A stretch of 64,000 bases of DNA, from positions 56,452,619-56,516,618 of the forward strand of contig CP154955.1 of the NCBI GenBank assembly GCA_039621445.1, read 5' to 3'. A program made the position numbers and the translations under genes. Origin of the DNA: Euglena gracilis. Taxonomy: Eukaryota > Euglenida > Euglenophyceae > Euglenales. Shown here piece after piece: positions 31,671 to 42,419 of the stretch. The notes beneath the pieces were generated by a model. That model was not told where the DNA came from. It saw nothing but the letters and a program-made list of their open reading frames with translations, and searched no databases. Position 1 is the stretch's first letter, and every line of letters starts with the position of its first letter.

Positions 31671-32150
31671 TCAAACATTTGAAATGAAATCACCCATTCT
31701 TTGGCAACTTTTTTTTGTTTTTGGGGATGATCTTTGCAGGGCCAACACACCGCTGGTTGCAAGTGTTGCAAGTGGTTGTTTTCCCTTCTGCAAGAGGCTA
31801 GCAGCCACAGCTGCAAGTGCACCAATCCCAAAGGCCAAAGGCACGAAGGCGACATTCACCTTGTCAAAAAGATGGTGGTATTGTGGAACTTCCAAGAAGA
31901 CATTTACCTTTGTGGTGGATTCAGTCTCGGGCACCTGGTAGTTAAAGGCCGCCACGGGGAATGCTGAGGAACGCATCACACGAGGGACTGAAGTCACCAC
32001 TTTGGAAGATTGCAATAATGGGCGTGCAGCAACTGGGGCATGAAGCGCCGTTGGATGCGCGGCAAAGAACCCCGCAAGGACGAACAGTGTAGAACATCCG
32101 AAAATGATTCCCGCGTACGCAACCTTTCCGGGGGAGACTTGTCCGTGCAT
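31671..32150 (-). CDS. Putative small membrane or organelle-targeted protein
   Basis: Starts at a minus-strand ATG at 32150 in good context, 5 bases after an acceptor-like TGCTTTTTCCAG/G, so a 5' UTR intron is likely. About 160 codons. Residues 9-31 form a hydrophobic segment (KVAYAGIIFGCSTLFVLAGF), followed by a Ser/Ala/Arg-rich stretch with SSAFPVAAF, then a hydrophilic part and a second hydrophobic helix (FVPLAFGIGALAAVAASLL). The layout resembles a signal-anchor or bipartite targeting presequence plus one membrane span, but no family is recognised. The last 20-30 codons may be intron read-through. It is divergently arranged with the LINE that starts 150 bp away. Confidence 0.5.
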   Translation of the reverse strand: MHGQVSPGKVAYAGIIFGCSTLFVLAGFFAAHPTALHAPVAARPLLQSSKVVTSVPRVMRSSAFPVAAFNYQVPETESTTKVNVFLEVPQYHHLFDKVNVAFVPLAFGIGALAAVAASLLQKGKQPLATLATSGVLALQRSSPKTKKSCQRMGDFISNV

Positions 32151-32319
32151 CGTCCCCTGGAAAAAGCATGGGTGATATTTCACCTGATTCTTCTTTCAGT
32201 TTTTCCTGAGTCTTGACCAAATTAGGAACAGAGAGATGTCCGCGGTCATTCACGCGAGATCGAATGACCCCTCCTCTCTTTCTGAGTGTCTATTTTTTTT
32301 CGTCTGCATAAACACCATG

Positions 32320-33480
32320 GCTGCAAAGGGGCCGGATGGCCCTCCAGAAGACCCCAAGACTCAAGACAATACACCCCTTGCAATCAAGCTGCTACCACAA
32401 CCAACCCTTCAAGTACACCTACTGTTGCAGTGGACACTGGACAGTTGGAGCTGCTGGCCAAGATGTTGTTGCCGCTGTTGGTGCCGGTGCTAACCACTGC
32501 TGTGGCACAACGACTCACTGCTGACCGCCCTGTACATAGTGACAGAGAAAGTCAAGACACCAGCTCACAGAGAAGGAAGAGGACATGGCAAGAGAGGGAA
32601 GAGCATGAGGAGTACCTACAGAGAAGGTTTGGAAGAGATTACAAGCCCCCATGGCAGAGAGGTCGACCCAGTTATCATATATCTCAACAGAGTTCTCCTC
32701 AGCCCAAGCTCCATCAGCAAGTGAGTCTGGGGCCCCCCTGTACAGCAAGCCCATCAGTGGGCATTCCACAGTCAGGCCCATCAGTGGGCATTCCAATGAA
32801 CAGCCCATTCCAATGTCCACCAGTGGGTAGAAGTCAAGTATGTCCATCTGTCACATCAATCATACAAATGTACATTCCATCACAGACCAACCTTTGGGGT
32901 GAACCCCAGCAATCTCAGCAACCAGTGCAATCAAACTGGAGCAGAGAAGATGACCAGAGGAAGAATTGGACCAGAGAAGAAGAACAGGGAAGGAGAGAGG
33001 CTGAACTCTTCAGAAGCCTCAGAGCCTTTCTCAGCACAGGCCAGAGTACACAAGTCCCCCCCCTCCCAACACCATTACACAACCTTGGCCTGCCACCACC
33101 CTTAATCCCAGATGTGGTACTGGCATCACCATCAGCCTTCCAATGTGCTTTTCTGCCTGCAGCTTTCCCTTTTGTCTCACGAAGTCCCCCCCAAAGAGGG
33201 GACAACTCAACACAATACCTTCACCTAGTAAAACAAGTGGATCAAGAATTTCATCCCAAGGCAACTCCAAATCAAAAGGAGTCAGCAAAACAACCCCCCC
33301 CACCCAAAAGAGGAGGATCATCAACCCCATCCAAATGCAACCCCAAAAAATCTCAGCACCAGCCCCCCAATATCAGCCCCCCCTGCAAGAGGGGGGGGCC
33401 AGGCCCACCGTTTCGCATTTTTTTAAAATTCCAACAAAACCCACCATGTTTGATGGCACACAGTGGGCCAAACTGGGCAC
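32320..33480 (+). CDS. N-terminal region of the 2A-bearing LINE polyprotein
   Basis: From ATG 32319 or a nearby start, the frame encodes a Gln/Pro/Ser-rich region with a short Leu/Val helix (LELLAKMLLPLLVPVLTTAV) and charged stretches rich in Arg/Glu. Short tandem repeats of CCATCAGTGGGCATTCC lie at about 32747-32800. Near 33400 coding shifts to the +2 frame, which carries the rest of the polyprotein; both frames are open over 33143-33485, so the exact switch point is uncertain. The function is probably nucleic-acid binding, inferred from basic low-complexity composition only. Confidence 0.5.
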
Positions 33481-36475
33481 AGTGATCCTGCAGGAGGAAC
33501 CCAGCCCCTTTCAATGGCAAGACCCCCCCCAGGCAACTGATTTACCAGCCTCCCCACCCAACACCCCCCTGGAAGGGGTCCCAGTTTGGGAAACACCAGA
33601 GTTTCGGTCCCTCAGGGAAGAATTTTTGTGGAGAAGGCGCGTGAGACAGCAAGCAGGAGGCATTTTATTTCACGAGAAGGTCGCCAGAAAACTGGCAAAC
33701 ATTCAGGAAAAGTGGGTCGACATTGGCAGAACAGTGGACATTCGGCAGTCACAAAAAATGGTGCGCACTGACACGAAACTCACGTTGCCACTGGCAGCGC
33801 CAAAAGTTGTGCAATCGCCCCCCCCACCAAAAAAGAACCTCGTCCTGGAACGGATCAGAATTGCCCAAATTCTTCATCAATACCGACCAGAGGAACAACG
33901 TGAGGAGGGACTAGACATGTCGCACATAAAAAACGTACGCCGAGCTATCGCACAAAAAATCAAACAAAAAGTGCCAGCAGCAGAAGCAGTCCGCCCCCCG
34001 AGGACAAAGAAGAGGCTGACACCCTCCCGAGAACCAACCCTGCCCATTGCCTGGCGATACTGCCCAAGAATTTGGCTGATGGATGACATGCCCAGACCGT
34101 TACAGTTTGCGTGTGAGGTTGGATTGGCTGATCGTCTTTCCCCTTCTGTATGGACCACCAGCGATCTTGATGACTCAAATGACTCCCTGTCGGACTATTA
34201 CTCTTGTGCTGCCACAAAAAATTTCCACATGGCAGAAACAGTTGGCACCATACACCTCTGCACTGCATGCCCACACGGGGGGAAGAAGCCGGAAGACGCA
34301 TATCTGAAGACGGGGCGAGGTGATTCCCTGACAATAATGGGTGATGTGGAAACCAATCCAGGCCTGCTGACGGCATTTAATGGACCCTGTGGTGAAGTCA
34401 TGGATCTATTGGACCAACTTGTTGCCATGAACATGACTGATTTCTTTCGGATCAAGGCTGAAATACCACTGCGGCAAGGCCCCGATGGCTCCTCCCGTTC
34501 ACTGCTTCCCAAAGCTACGTACTGGCTGAAATGCACTTTGTGTGACATTGAAACCATCACTGCCTCGGCAGGTTGGTGCCTGCACCACAGGGAAACCTGC
34601 CCTGTTTTTTCAGCCACAGTATTTCCATCTACTGAGACAGCAAAAGTACACTCCGTAACAAGCCGAGAATACACCGTAGAACAAGCCCGGGAAAAGTTTT
34701 CAGAAGGACACCAGCCGACTGGAAGGGGGGAACGAATCACCACCCATGGTGACGTCCAAACACAACCAGGGCCCATCTACTTCCGTCTGGCCACCATGGA
34801 AAGACCGACAATCCCTATCTCCAGGGGACTTCAAGAAAATTTCATTCGGCACAGACTGCTGGCGAGCCTTCAAGAGGTGGATGCAGAACTTCAAACTTTC
34901 CGAGACACCTTCCCTTCCGATGTCCTTGTTGAGGACACTACCGTCTTTGAGCTCACCGAATGTTGGGAAGTTTTGAGAGGAGTTCTGTTTGTGCTCATCG
35001 GGCTATGGCCACATCGACCACCACGTCACGATTCCCCATCGAGTGTGCATGCCATTATGTGGTTGCTGACCTGTTTATGGTCCGAAGTATGCAACATCGG
35101 CGAGGCCTTTCACTTCTACCTGCCCCCTATTCACCTAATGACAATACCCAACGTTCTGCTGCCGAGAGGCACTTTCCCCAGAGTGCCTCCAACGGAGCCC
35201 TCCTCGTCCGACCTCTCCCCATTGAATGTACACACCGTTGATATCCTGGACATCATGGCCTTGTTACGTCCGACAAGATCAGTAGTTTCAGTTGACCGAC
35301 ACATCCGGAGGGCACGACGAACAGCACAAAGACGACCAAACTACCAACGAGGTGACATAGGCCCTAACAACGCTGTCATAGCCGAGAGGCCCACACACCA
35401 AGATGTCACACTTTGTGGTGACGTTCACCCCGAGCCAGGACCTATTTATCGGATAACCCCACGTGAAGGACCCCTATCCCTGCGACCTGGCACCCGGCCC
35501 CATTGCCGACGACCAACCAACCAACCAGGGCCTTCTAAGTTGTCAGATGTGGCCCCAGGGCACGCCAACCACGTACGGCAACCGATTAACCAGGAAAAAA
35601 TGCGGTATGGGTACAGTCCTCCCCATTGTGGCAGGGGCAAAAGCCTTGCCAGTTGTGGCGACATTGAAAGCAACCCAGGTCCCACAGAAACCCGCCCTCC
35701 CCAACTGGAGGATGTCGAAAAGGCCTCGGCCGCACAGACCTCTGCTGTGCCGCCGACGGAGCTACCACTCCTTGGATCTTGGTTTCCAATGCACTCGACG
35801 CCGTTGTTCTCGCCTACTTTGTCCCAGGCTATAATGCCGTTTCCCCGTTTGAACGGGGGCCCCGGGGCACCTGCAGCTGAACAAATAATGATCATTGACG
35901 AACTAGAGTCCCGGGTGCGCTCAGCGATTTCCCAAATTCACGGGTGTGCGCCACAGGGCCAGGGGTTGATTGAGAATTTTGTGCCGTCCTCACCACAAGG
36001 GCAAGAGCAAGAGTGCCAAAATGGTCGAAGGCCGCAGCCCCCCGTGGCTCCAGCACCAGCGCAATCCTCGTCGAACGCTAATACGCTGCAAGTCACTCCC
36101 TTCTCGCAACCTTGCCCGCCAATGCAGCCATCTTGGGAAGAAATTTCCCAAGACACTCGAGGCACGTTGGTCCATATCCCACGGGGAGCGTTGCGAAACG
36201 TTGGGCTCGCCTTTTGCAGCACCCTCAGTCGCTTTGTGTCAAAGCCAGGATGGGAGACCCTACACGCACTTTGGTGCTTCCCAAAAGCTGTGCTTGCTCC
36301 ATTGAAGCGGAGCGGGAAAAGCCATTGGGCTGCAGTTGGACGGAAAATTGTTGAGAGAGCCAATGCCTACCTCAACCGGTCCACAGAAGATTCGTGGGAT
36401 GAGACTCGCCAAATTCGCGATGCACAAAACCCAAAGAAGAGAACACGAAGTCAGACAAAAAAATTTCGATGCTGA
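33143..36475 (+). CDS. LINE polyprotein with four 2A-like motifs and a Cys/His finger
   Basis: A 1110-codon open frame N-terminal to an RT. Four copies of a short motif are spaced through it: GDVETNPGL (34340-34366), GDVQTQPGP (34748-34774), GDVHPEPGP (35417-35443) and GDIESNPGP (35657-35683). Three are preceded by a GRG(D/E/K) box about 8 residues upstream. The last is a perfect 2A consensus D-(V/I)-E-x-N-P-G-P, the ribosome-skipping signal known from viruses and some APE-type LINEs. The first has Leu in place of the final Pro; the middle two keep PGP but lack E/N. Between motifs 1 and 2 lies CTLCDIETITASAGWCLHH with a following C, a finger-like module. The C-terminus is basic. The frame ends in TGA at 36473-36475; RT coding continues in another frame. 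Confidence 0.8.
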   Translation: MCFSACSFPFCLTKSPPKRGQLNTIPSPSKTSGSRISSQGNSKSKGVSKTTPPTQKRRIINPIQMQPQKISAPAPQYQPPLQEGGARPTVSHFFKIPTKPTMFDGTQWAKLGTVILQEEPSPFQWQDPPQATDLPASPPNTPLEGVPVWETPEFRSLREEFLWRRRVRQQAGGILFHEKVARKLANIQEKWVDIGRTVDIRQSQKMVRTDTKLTLPLAAPKVVQSPPPPKKNLVLERIRIAQILHQYRPEEQREEGLDMSHIKNVRRAIAQKIKQKVPAAEAVRPPRTKKRLTPSREPTLPIAWRYCPRIWLMDDMPRPLQFACEVGLADRLSPSVWTTSDLDDSNDSLSDYYSCAATKNFHMAETVGTIHLCTACPHGGKKPEDAYLKTGRGDSLTIMGDVETNPGLLTAFNGPCGEVMDLLDQLVAMNMTDFFRIKAEIPLRQGPDGSSRSLLPKATYWLKCTLCDIETITASAGWCLHHRETCPVFSATVFPSTETAKVHSVTSREYTVEQAREKFSEGHQPTGRGERITTHGDVQTQPGPIYFRLATMERPTIPISRGLQENFIRHRLLASLQEVDAELQTFRDTFPSDVLVEDTTVFELTECWEVLRGVLFVLIGLWPHRPPRHDSPSSVHAIMWLLTCLWSEVCNIGEAFHFYLPPIHLMTIPNVLLPRGTFPRVPPTEPSSSDLSPLNVHTVDILDIMALLRPTRSVVSVDRHIRRARRTAQRRPNYQRGDIGPNNAVIAERPTHQDVTLCGDVHPEPGPIYRITPREGPLSLRPGTRPHCRRPTNQPGPSKLSDVAPGHANHVRQPINQEKMRYGYSPPHCGRGKSLASCGDIESNPGPTETRPPQLEDVEKASAAQTSAVPPTELPLLGSWFPMHSTPLFSPTLSQAIMPFPRLNGGPGAPAAEQIMIIDELESRVRSAISQIHGCAPQGQGLIENFVPSSPQGQEQECQNGRRPQPPVAPAPAQSSSNANTLQVTPFSQPCPPMQPSWEEISQDTRGTLVHIPRGALRNVGLAFCSTLSRFVSKPGWETLHALWCFPKAVLAPLKRSGKSHWAAVGRKIVERANAYLNRSTEDSWDETRQIRDAQNPKKRTRSQTKKFRC

Positions 36476-37345
36476 AAGCCAAGAAAGATTGTGCAACCGT
36501 GTTCAAAGCCTTGTCAGCCATGGGGCGGTCAGTAAAGCCTGCCGCATGCTGACTTCTGATGGAATCCAAGATTCAGATGACCCGCTAATCTTGGAACGGT
36601 TGGCTGCCTTGCACCCTCCTGAACCCCAACCTGGAAGGCAAAAACTGCCTCCGGACTTCCCTCGCCTCGAACTCGATCTCAGTGAAGATGCAACCAGGGA
36701 GCGCCTAATTGAAATACGGAAAGCAGTCATGTCTTTCCCGAAAGAGTCCTCACCAGGACCGTCTGGACTTCGTCCAGATCATCTTAAAGACATGCTCTCT
36801 GATCCCCTGGGGACACAATCAGAACAACTCCTCACAATTTGGACCAATTCGTCCGAACATGTTTGACAAACGGAATCCACAACTCTGCGGCATGGATTTT
36901 CGCTGGTGCCAGTTTGACTCCTCTTCGAAAACCCTGCAATCCAAGCGAAAACCTTGATGAGCTTGGCAATACCAACCCCATTCCTGACCCAAAGAAGGAT
37001 GGCAAGCGACCAATTGCAGCTGGAGAATGCCTGCGCCGATTGGTGGGCAAATATTTGATGAGGCACCTCAAAATCAAGGACCGCCTTAAGGAACTGCAGC
37101 CACTACAATGCGGTGTAGGGGTCCAGGGGGCATGTGCTCATTGCTATGGGACTGCAGCAAGAAGTAAATCACCTGCACATGCAACAGGACAGCACCTGGG
37201 CTTTGTTACAGGTAGATTTCAGCAATGCTTTTAATTGCGTAAAAAGAAAGACAGTCCTTCCTGAAGTGGCTAAACGCTGCCCGGAGGCGTACGTTTGGTT
37301 CGAGAGTTGCTACGCCGAACACAGCCCGCTCTTTTGTGGGTCATC
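36476..37345 (+). pseudogene. LINE RT, fingers and palm, two frameshifts
   Basis: Continues the LINE above. It shows SPGPSGLRPDHLKDM, then GNTNPIPDPKKDGKRPIAAG with ECLRRLVGKYLM, LQPLQCGVGVQGA, and LLQVDFSNAFNCVKR. These are the successive RT blocks (K.DGK.RPIA.G, Q.G...GAE, DFSNAFN with the first catalytic Asp). The frame changes near 36830 and 37130 as well as at the ORF end at 36475, so at least three indels separate it from an intact ORF. It is cut at 37345 by the inverted-repeat insertion; the rest of the palm resumes at 38463. Confidence 0.8.
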
Positions 37346-38217
37346 CACATATGGCACAAAGTGGGGCCCCCATACCTGGGGTATGGGGGTGGTATGGGGG
37401 TGGTATGGGGGTGGGATGGGGGGGGTATGGGGGGGGGATGGGGGGGGTAGGGGGGTGGTATGGGGGTGGTAGGGGGGTAGTATGGGGGTGTGTTTGGGGG
37501 TGGCGTGGGGGTGGTATGGGGGTGGTATGGGGGTGGTATGGGGGTGGTATGGGGGTGGTATGGGGGTGGGATGGGGGGGGGTATGGGGGGGGGATGGGGA
37601 TGGTATGGGGTATGGGGGATGGGGGTAGGGGGGGTTGGGGGGGGTATGGTTGGGGTGGTGTTTGGGGATATTGTTCATGTGGTTGGCTGAAAAAGGGAGA
37701 TCCTGCAATCCCCCCAGTCCTGCAAGCCCCCCCCCCGGGCACTCGAACAGTTTCATATGTCGCGCGATTTGCCCACAAAAAAAGTCGGTAGACAAAGATG
37801 AGGTTATTTTTGTTGCCGGGGGTGGTCCGGGGGGGGGCGGGAGCCCCCCCCCGGGCACTCGAACAGTTTCATATGTCGCGCGATTTGCCCACAAAAAAAG
37901 TCGGTAGACAAAGATGAGGTTCTTTTTGTTGCCGCGGGGGGTCCGGGGGGGGGGGGGAGGAGCCCCCTTCCGGGCACTCGGGCAATTTCATACATCGCGC
38001 GGTCGAAAAACGCTCATTTTTGGCTCAAAAACAGGTTCTGGGTGACCAAAAACCATGGTTTCGGACAAAAAAAATTCGCATTTTTCGGCTTTTTTGCTCC
38101 GTTTTGGACCCAAACACCGAAAAACACTCAAATTCGGCGAAAAAAAAAGTTTCCCGGGTGCGGGGGGCCAAAAAACATTTTTTGGCAAAAAAAATTTTTG
38201 CGGGGATGGGGGGGTAT

Positions 38218-38248
<31 letters not shown>

Positions 38249-38463
38249 GGTATGGGGGTGGTATGGGGTATGGGGTATGGAGGTGGTATGGGGGTGGTAT
38301 GGGGGTGGTGTGGGGTGGTATGGGGGTGGTATGGGGGTGGTATGGGGGTGGTATGGGGGTGGTATGGGGGTGGTATGGGGGTGGTATGGGGGTGGTATGG
38401 GGGTGGTATGGGGGTGGTATGGGGTATGGGGGTGGTATGGGGGCCCCACTTTGTGCCATGACT
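37346..38463. mobile_element. Inverted-repeat (MITE-like) insertion filled with G-rich microsatellite
   Basis: The insertion splits the RT. The left end has ATGGCACAAAGTGGGG followed by CCCCCATACC; the right end is its reverse complement, giving about 25-bp terminal inverted repeats. The 8-bp GGGTCATC occurs on both sides (about 37339-37346 and 38464-38471). In both places it reads as the same Gly-Ser-Ser of the RT frame, as expected of a target duplication. Inside are (GGTATGGGGGT)n arrays at 37372-37660 and 38216-38440, apparently expanded from the terminal sequence. At about 37720-37935 there are two ~115-bp direct repeats containing GTTTCATATGTCGCGCGATT. No transposase is seen, so it is non-autonomous. 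Confidence 0.75.
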
Positions 38464-40237
38464 CGGGTCATCACACCTTCGGAGTGCCTATGGCATACAA
38501 CAAGGGGACCCTTGTGGCCCAGCCGGATTTGCCTTGGCGTTGCAATCTCTCGTCGAGTCCTTGCAAGACGTGGTGCCACTGCAATTGTGGTATTTGGATG
38601 ATGGACACATCCTGGGAGCCCTCCCACAATTACATGCAGCAATTACAGAAATTCAACGACAGGGGACACTACTAGGCATACACCTCAACGCAAAAAAATG
38701 CCGCCGGTGGGGCCCTGCAGCAACAGAAGCCAATCGTGCTGAAATGCCGCCAAACAGCCCACTTCGTGCAGTCCCAATCGTGAACTACTCCCCTAATTCT
38801 GGTATACGAGCCCTGGGAATCCCGGTATGCCATCCACGAAGCGGTGGCTTTGCGGGGGAAGTGTGGGCTGAACGTGCAACAGGTGTGCAGAAAGCTTGCC
38901 GGGCCCTTTTGAACCTGCCGCAAGCCCATATTCAGTTTTGCCTCTTACGAACCTGCCTAGATGCATGCAAAGTTAATGACCTCATGCGTGCAACAGAACT
39001 GGGGCAGGCAAATGACGCATGTGCTCTGTTGACCAAAGAAATCAGGAACACAGTGAGCAACATTGTCGGATCCCCTATCGGTGACAACCAATGGGCTCAG
39101 GCCACCCTACCCGTGCGTCATGGCGGACTCGGAATTCGGGACCCATCACTGGAACGTCTCCCAGCACGTATATCCGGCATTGTGACGTTTGTCAGCAATG
39201 GCAGACGCACCCTGGGCCTGGCAGACCGAGGAGTACCGAAAGACACTGCGGAGTGCCTGTCCTCTGCCAACTCCATCCTCGAAGGAATTCCCCCAACGCA
39301 AACATGGGCCGCGGATGTATCACTCCTGAACGAAGCCCAAAGCCCTCACATTCAACAGAAGTGGTGGGGTGAATGCTTTGCGAAACAACGACAAAAGGTA
39401 TTATCCTCCAACCTTCACGGTCAAGACGCCGTCCGGTTCGCAAGCCAACAGCGCCCCCACGCAATGGCCTGGGCCTCTGTCACACCATCCTCTGGACTGA
39501 AAACATTGGTCGCTTCTGCTGAAATCAAAGGATTTCTAAAGTGGTCACTGGGAGCACCAGTTTGTCCCCCAACGGGATCAACGTGCCCACGCTGCACCAA
39601 GCCAATGGACAACCTGGGTAATCACCTTGTATGCTGCAGCTCAAATGGCATTACGCGGCGACATGGTGCAATCCAGGACTTTGTGTTCCAACTGGCACAT
39701 GATGCTGGGTTTACAGCAAAAAAAGAACAAGGAGGTCCAGAGAGAACACGCCCGGGCGATGTCCTCATCAGCAGACTTGACGCCAATGGTCCTGGAGCAG
39801 TGGATATCACAGTGAGACACACAGCAGCACCGTACAGACCGTTGCGTGACACAGCTGAACTGACTGAATGGTATGAACGCCAAGAGAGGGAAAAACATTC
39901 AAAATATGACGCCACCTGTGGGAGGATGGGATGGACCTGCATTCCATTTGTTGTTGACTGCTATGGTGGCCTAGGCCAAGAAGCGCTAACCTTAATGTCA
40001 ACACTGATGAAACTTCTCCTCGGCCAACAAGATGCATGGTCAAAACGCAAAACTGAAGCCGACACATGGCAACTTCTATCAATAACTGTTGCGCGAGAGA
40101 TCGCGCGACAAGTAATCTGGGGACGGTATGCAGGCAACGACACAGATCCAGAAGTAACCAAACACCATACACCAGCCGTATTGTCTGTAAAGAAGACCAC
40201 TACGTCCCCTAGACCCAGAACAAACAATTGTCCTTAA
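38464..40237 (+). CDS. LINE RT C-terminal part, zinc finger and RLE endonuclease
   Basis: Just after the insertion the frame reads LRSAYGIQQGDPCGPAGFAL and WYLDDGHILG (YLDD at 38591-38602), the QGDP and catalytic blocks of the RT. The thumb and connection follow, with ATLPVRHGGLGIRDPSL. A C-terminal finger CPRCTKPMDNLGNHLVCC precedes RRHGAIQDFV and RPGDVLI with AVDITVRH, the D...(A)VDI pattern of restriction-like endonucleases found in R2/CRE-type LINEs. The end has WQLLSITVAREIARQVIWG. The frame closes with a TAA at 40235-40237. This half is intact apart from its separation from the upstream half. Confidence 0.85.
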
Positions 40238-40249
40238 ACCATCCACAAC

Positions 40250-40460
40250 TCGTCAAAAAAGTAAACACAGGTACCCAACCATCAGTGTCTCACATTTGCA
40301 AGAGAAGTGGCCCGCCAGCTGGCTTGAGGAACTGTGGCGTTGCCATCTGGAACGGTGGATCCCACCACCCATTGCCCATATGAAACGGAGTGAGCAACTT
40401 GACCACAGGGCCGAAGACGCCATGACACACCAACCGTACGCATAACCAACCACAAAACGA
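40250..40460 (+). mobile_element. 3' end fragment of a second related LINE
   Basis: Directly after the LINE stop comes another copy of the C-terminal signature (QCLTFAREVARQLA then TGA, about 40286-40330). It is followed by a 3' stretch with GTGGATCCCACCACCC and GCCCATATG that recurs at 43.28-43.38 kb. It is a strongly 5'-truncated insertion in the same orientation. Confidence 0.6.
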
Positions 40461-40861
40461 ATTAAACCAAAAAACAAGCAAATCACACCTTGCAACGAAT
40501 GGACCAAGTCTACAAAGACGTCCAAACCCTTACCACACCACACCGAAAACAGAGCCTTCCCTGCGCCAACTCCCCAAAACCTAAACTGGTCGCTGCCACA
40601 ACCTCAACACTCAACAGTCCCCATGGCCGTTCCATTGAACCTTCCCTGCCGCTGTACACTTTCCTCTCACACTCGCTATCCCCCCGTCCCACCTTGAGAA
40701 CTTGCTAAGTGCATTACTCTCACCCGCACAGGACTTCGGCTCGGAGTGATCCTCCTAGGCCGCTTCATCGCCTGACCCTCTCCAACCTGCTGCCTGGACG
40801 GCTGCCGTGTGAACCACCTCCTCCTGCGCGCCTCGGACTCCTACCAAGCGCAGCATGAATC

Positions 40862-42380
40862 ACTCGCTGCGGCGAAATCATCTTCGGTGCCTTCGAGGAC
40901 ATCTTGGGGCAGGCCCTGGGCTCGGACCAGCGGCTCCAAGCGGCGCTACCGCTCTCCCTGGGTGGCTGTGGCCTCCGAATCCCAGCATTCCATCAAGGAG
41001 CAGCGCGTGCCGCAGCGCTGTGCCAATTTCATACGCACGGTCATAAGAAAGTTGCGTGCCCCGACTACGCCGCGGCGCCGGACGATCGCATGTGCCAGCA
41101 AGCCGCCCACGATCTGTGCTCAACGCTTGGGGCCCCTCACTCACCCGGAAAGCAGCCGCCCGACAAACCCTGCTGCCTTCGCGAGCGCATCCGGCAGCGA
41201 CACTTCCCAACGGTGGTGGCAAAAAGAATCATCGAAAGCCATGTAGATGCCCTGGTTGACAAGTCAGCCCCACGGGATCAGGCATGGTTGATGGGCCATG
41301 TCTGGATGGCGGTACCTCCGCTCGAAGCACTGCACACCGTCATCGACCCGGCGGATTACCGACTGGGCCTGAAATGGTGGCTGGGACTTCCACTGGCGGA
41401 CACTCCGTCCACCTGTGCCGGGTGCCAGGCCACTGCCGACGTACACGGGGACCACGATCTCTGCTTCATTCGCAACAACTTTGCGAAGCGACACAACGCC
41501 GTTCAGGACGCTCTGTTCAATCTCCTGTCAACGAACGGTCAAAGTGTGCAGCGCGACGTCCCGGTCCCGAATCAACCGGACAGCTCTCTGCGGCCGGCAG
41601 ATTTGCTGCTAGCCACCTGGCAAGATGGAAAGCCTACTGCCGTTGACATCACCATTGCCCACGGATGGCAAACCGCCGAAAGACTTGCGACTCGGGAACG
41701 TTGGAGGACGTTCCTCAAAAGGAAGGAGACTGCCAAACATGCCAAGTATGACATCCCCTGTAGAAACGGAGGATGGTCCTTCGCAACTCTGGCGATGGGC
41801 ACTTGGGGCGGCTTGGGGCCAGAAAGTGCAACCCTACTGACCAGAATGGTCAAGCGCACAACCTCTTGGGACCAAGGCGACATCCGCTGCTCCCGTCAAA
41901 GCTGAGAGCTACCAACTGCTGGCGCTGGCTCTCTTCCGACAAATTGTGCAGATGCTGCGCCCGAAACATATCTTGCGCTAACAACGCCAAGCCGCCTAAC
42001 ACCTCACCAAACGGAGCACGCCTCTCGCCGCATCTCCGGTGGACAAGGGCACCGGCCACCACGAAGCCAAGCCCACAGTCGCGCTGCATGTCCCAGGCAC
42101 TGACACCGGCACAAGCTGAATGAAGTACCTCGCCCTCATCGCACCTGCCACCTGGTTATTCCTTTTTGACCGCTGGCCAGCCCGGGCCATTTGTACATAG
42201 CCCCTCCCACACAAACAGCCCGCCGCCTCCCTTTCCTGCCTTCCCACCCACCCGTGCCAGGGTTTGCACTCACCGCCATGGGCCCGGCCCATCTGTACAT
42301 AGCCCCCTCCCCTCGAACATACAAACCCAGTAGGCTGTGCCACTGGTCGGTGGATTCGGTTCGCCCCACCACCGTGTGAA
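40862..42380 (+). pseudogene. 5'-truncated LINE: thumb, zinc finger, RLE endonuclease, 3' UTR
   Basis: Coding similarity to the C-terminal half of the 32-40 kb LINE begins near 40862. It shows LPLSLGGCGLRIPAFHQGAA, the finger CAGCQATADVHGDHDLC, KRHNAVQDALFNLL, and RPADLLLATWQDGKPTAVDI with the endonuclease Asp pair. The frame runs to TGA 41905, but the true C-terminus (SYQLLALALFRQIVQ, TAA near 41982) is one frame over, indicating an indel at about 41860-41890. The 3' UTR holds CATCTGTACATAGCCC-like repeats (42188 and 42287) and a terminal ~80-bp block shared with 43.61-43.69 kb. The N-terminal region, 2A motifs and RT active site are missing. Confidence 0.75.
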
Positions 42381-42419
42381 TCCTTATTCAGTCGTCCCGC
42401 TCCAACCAGCCAATCCGGA

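Noticed and set aside
37372-38440. Gly/Trp/Val-rich ORFs in the G-rich region
   Set aside because: They are translations of the (GGTATGGGGGT)n arrays inside the inverted-repeat insertion.
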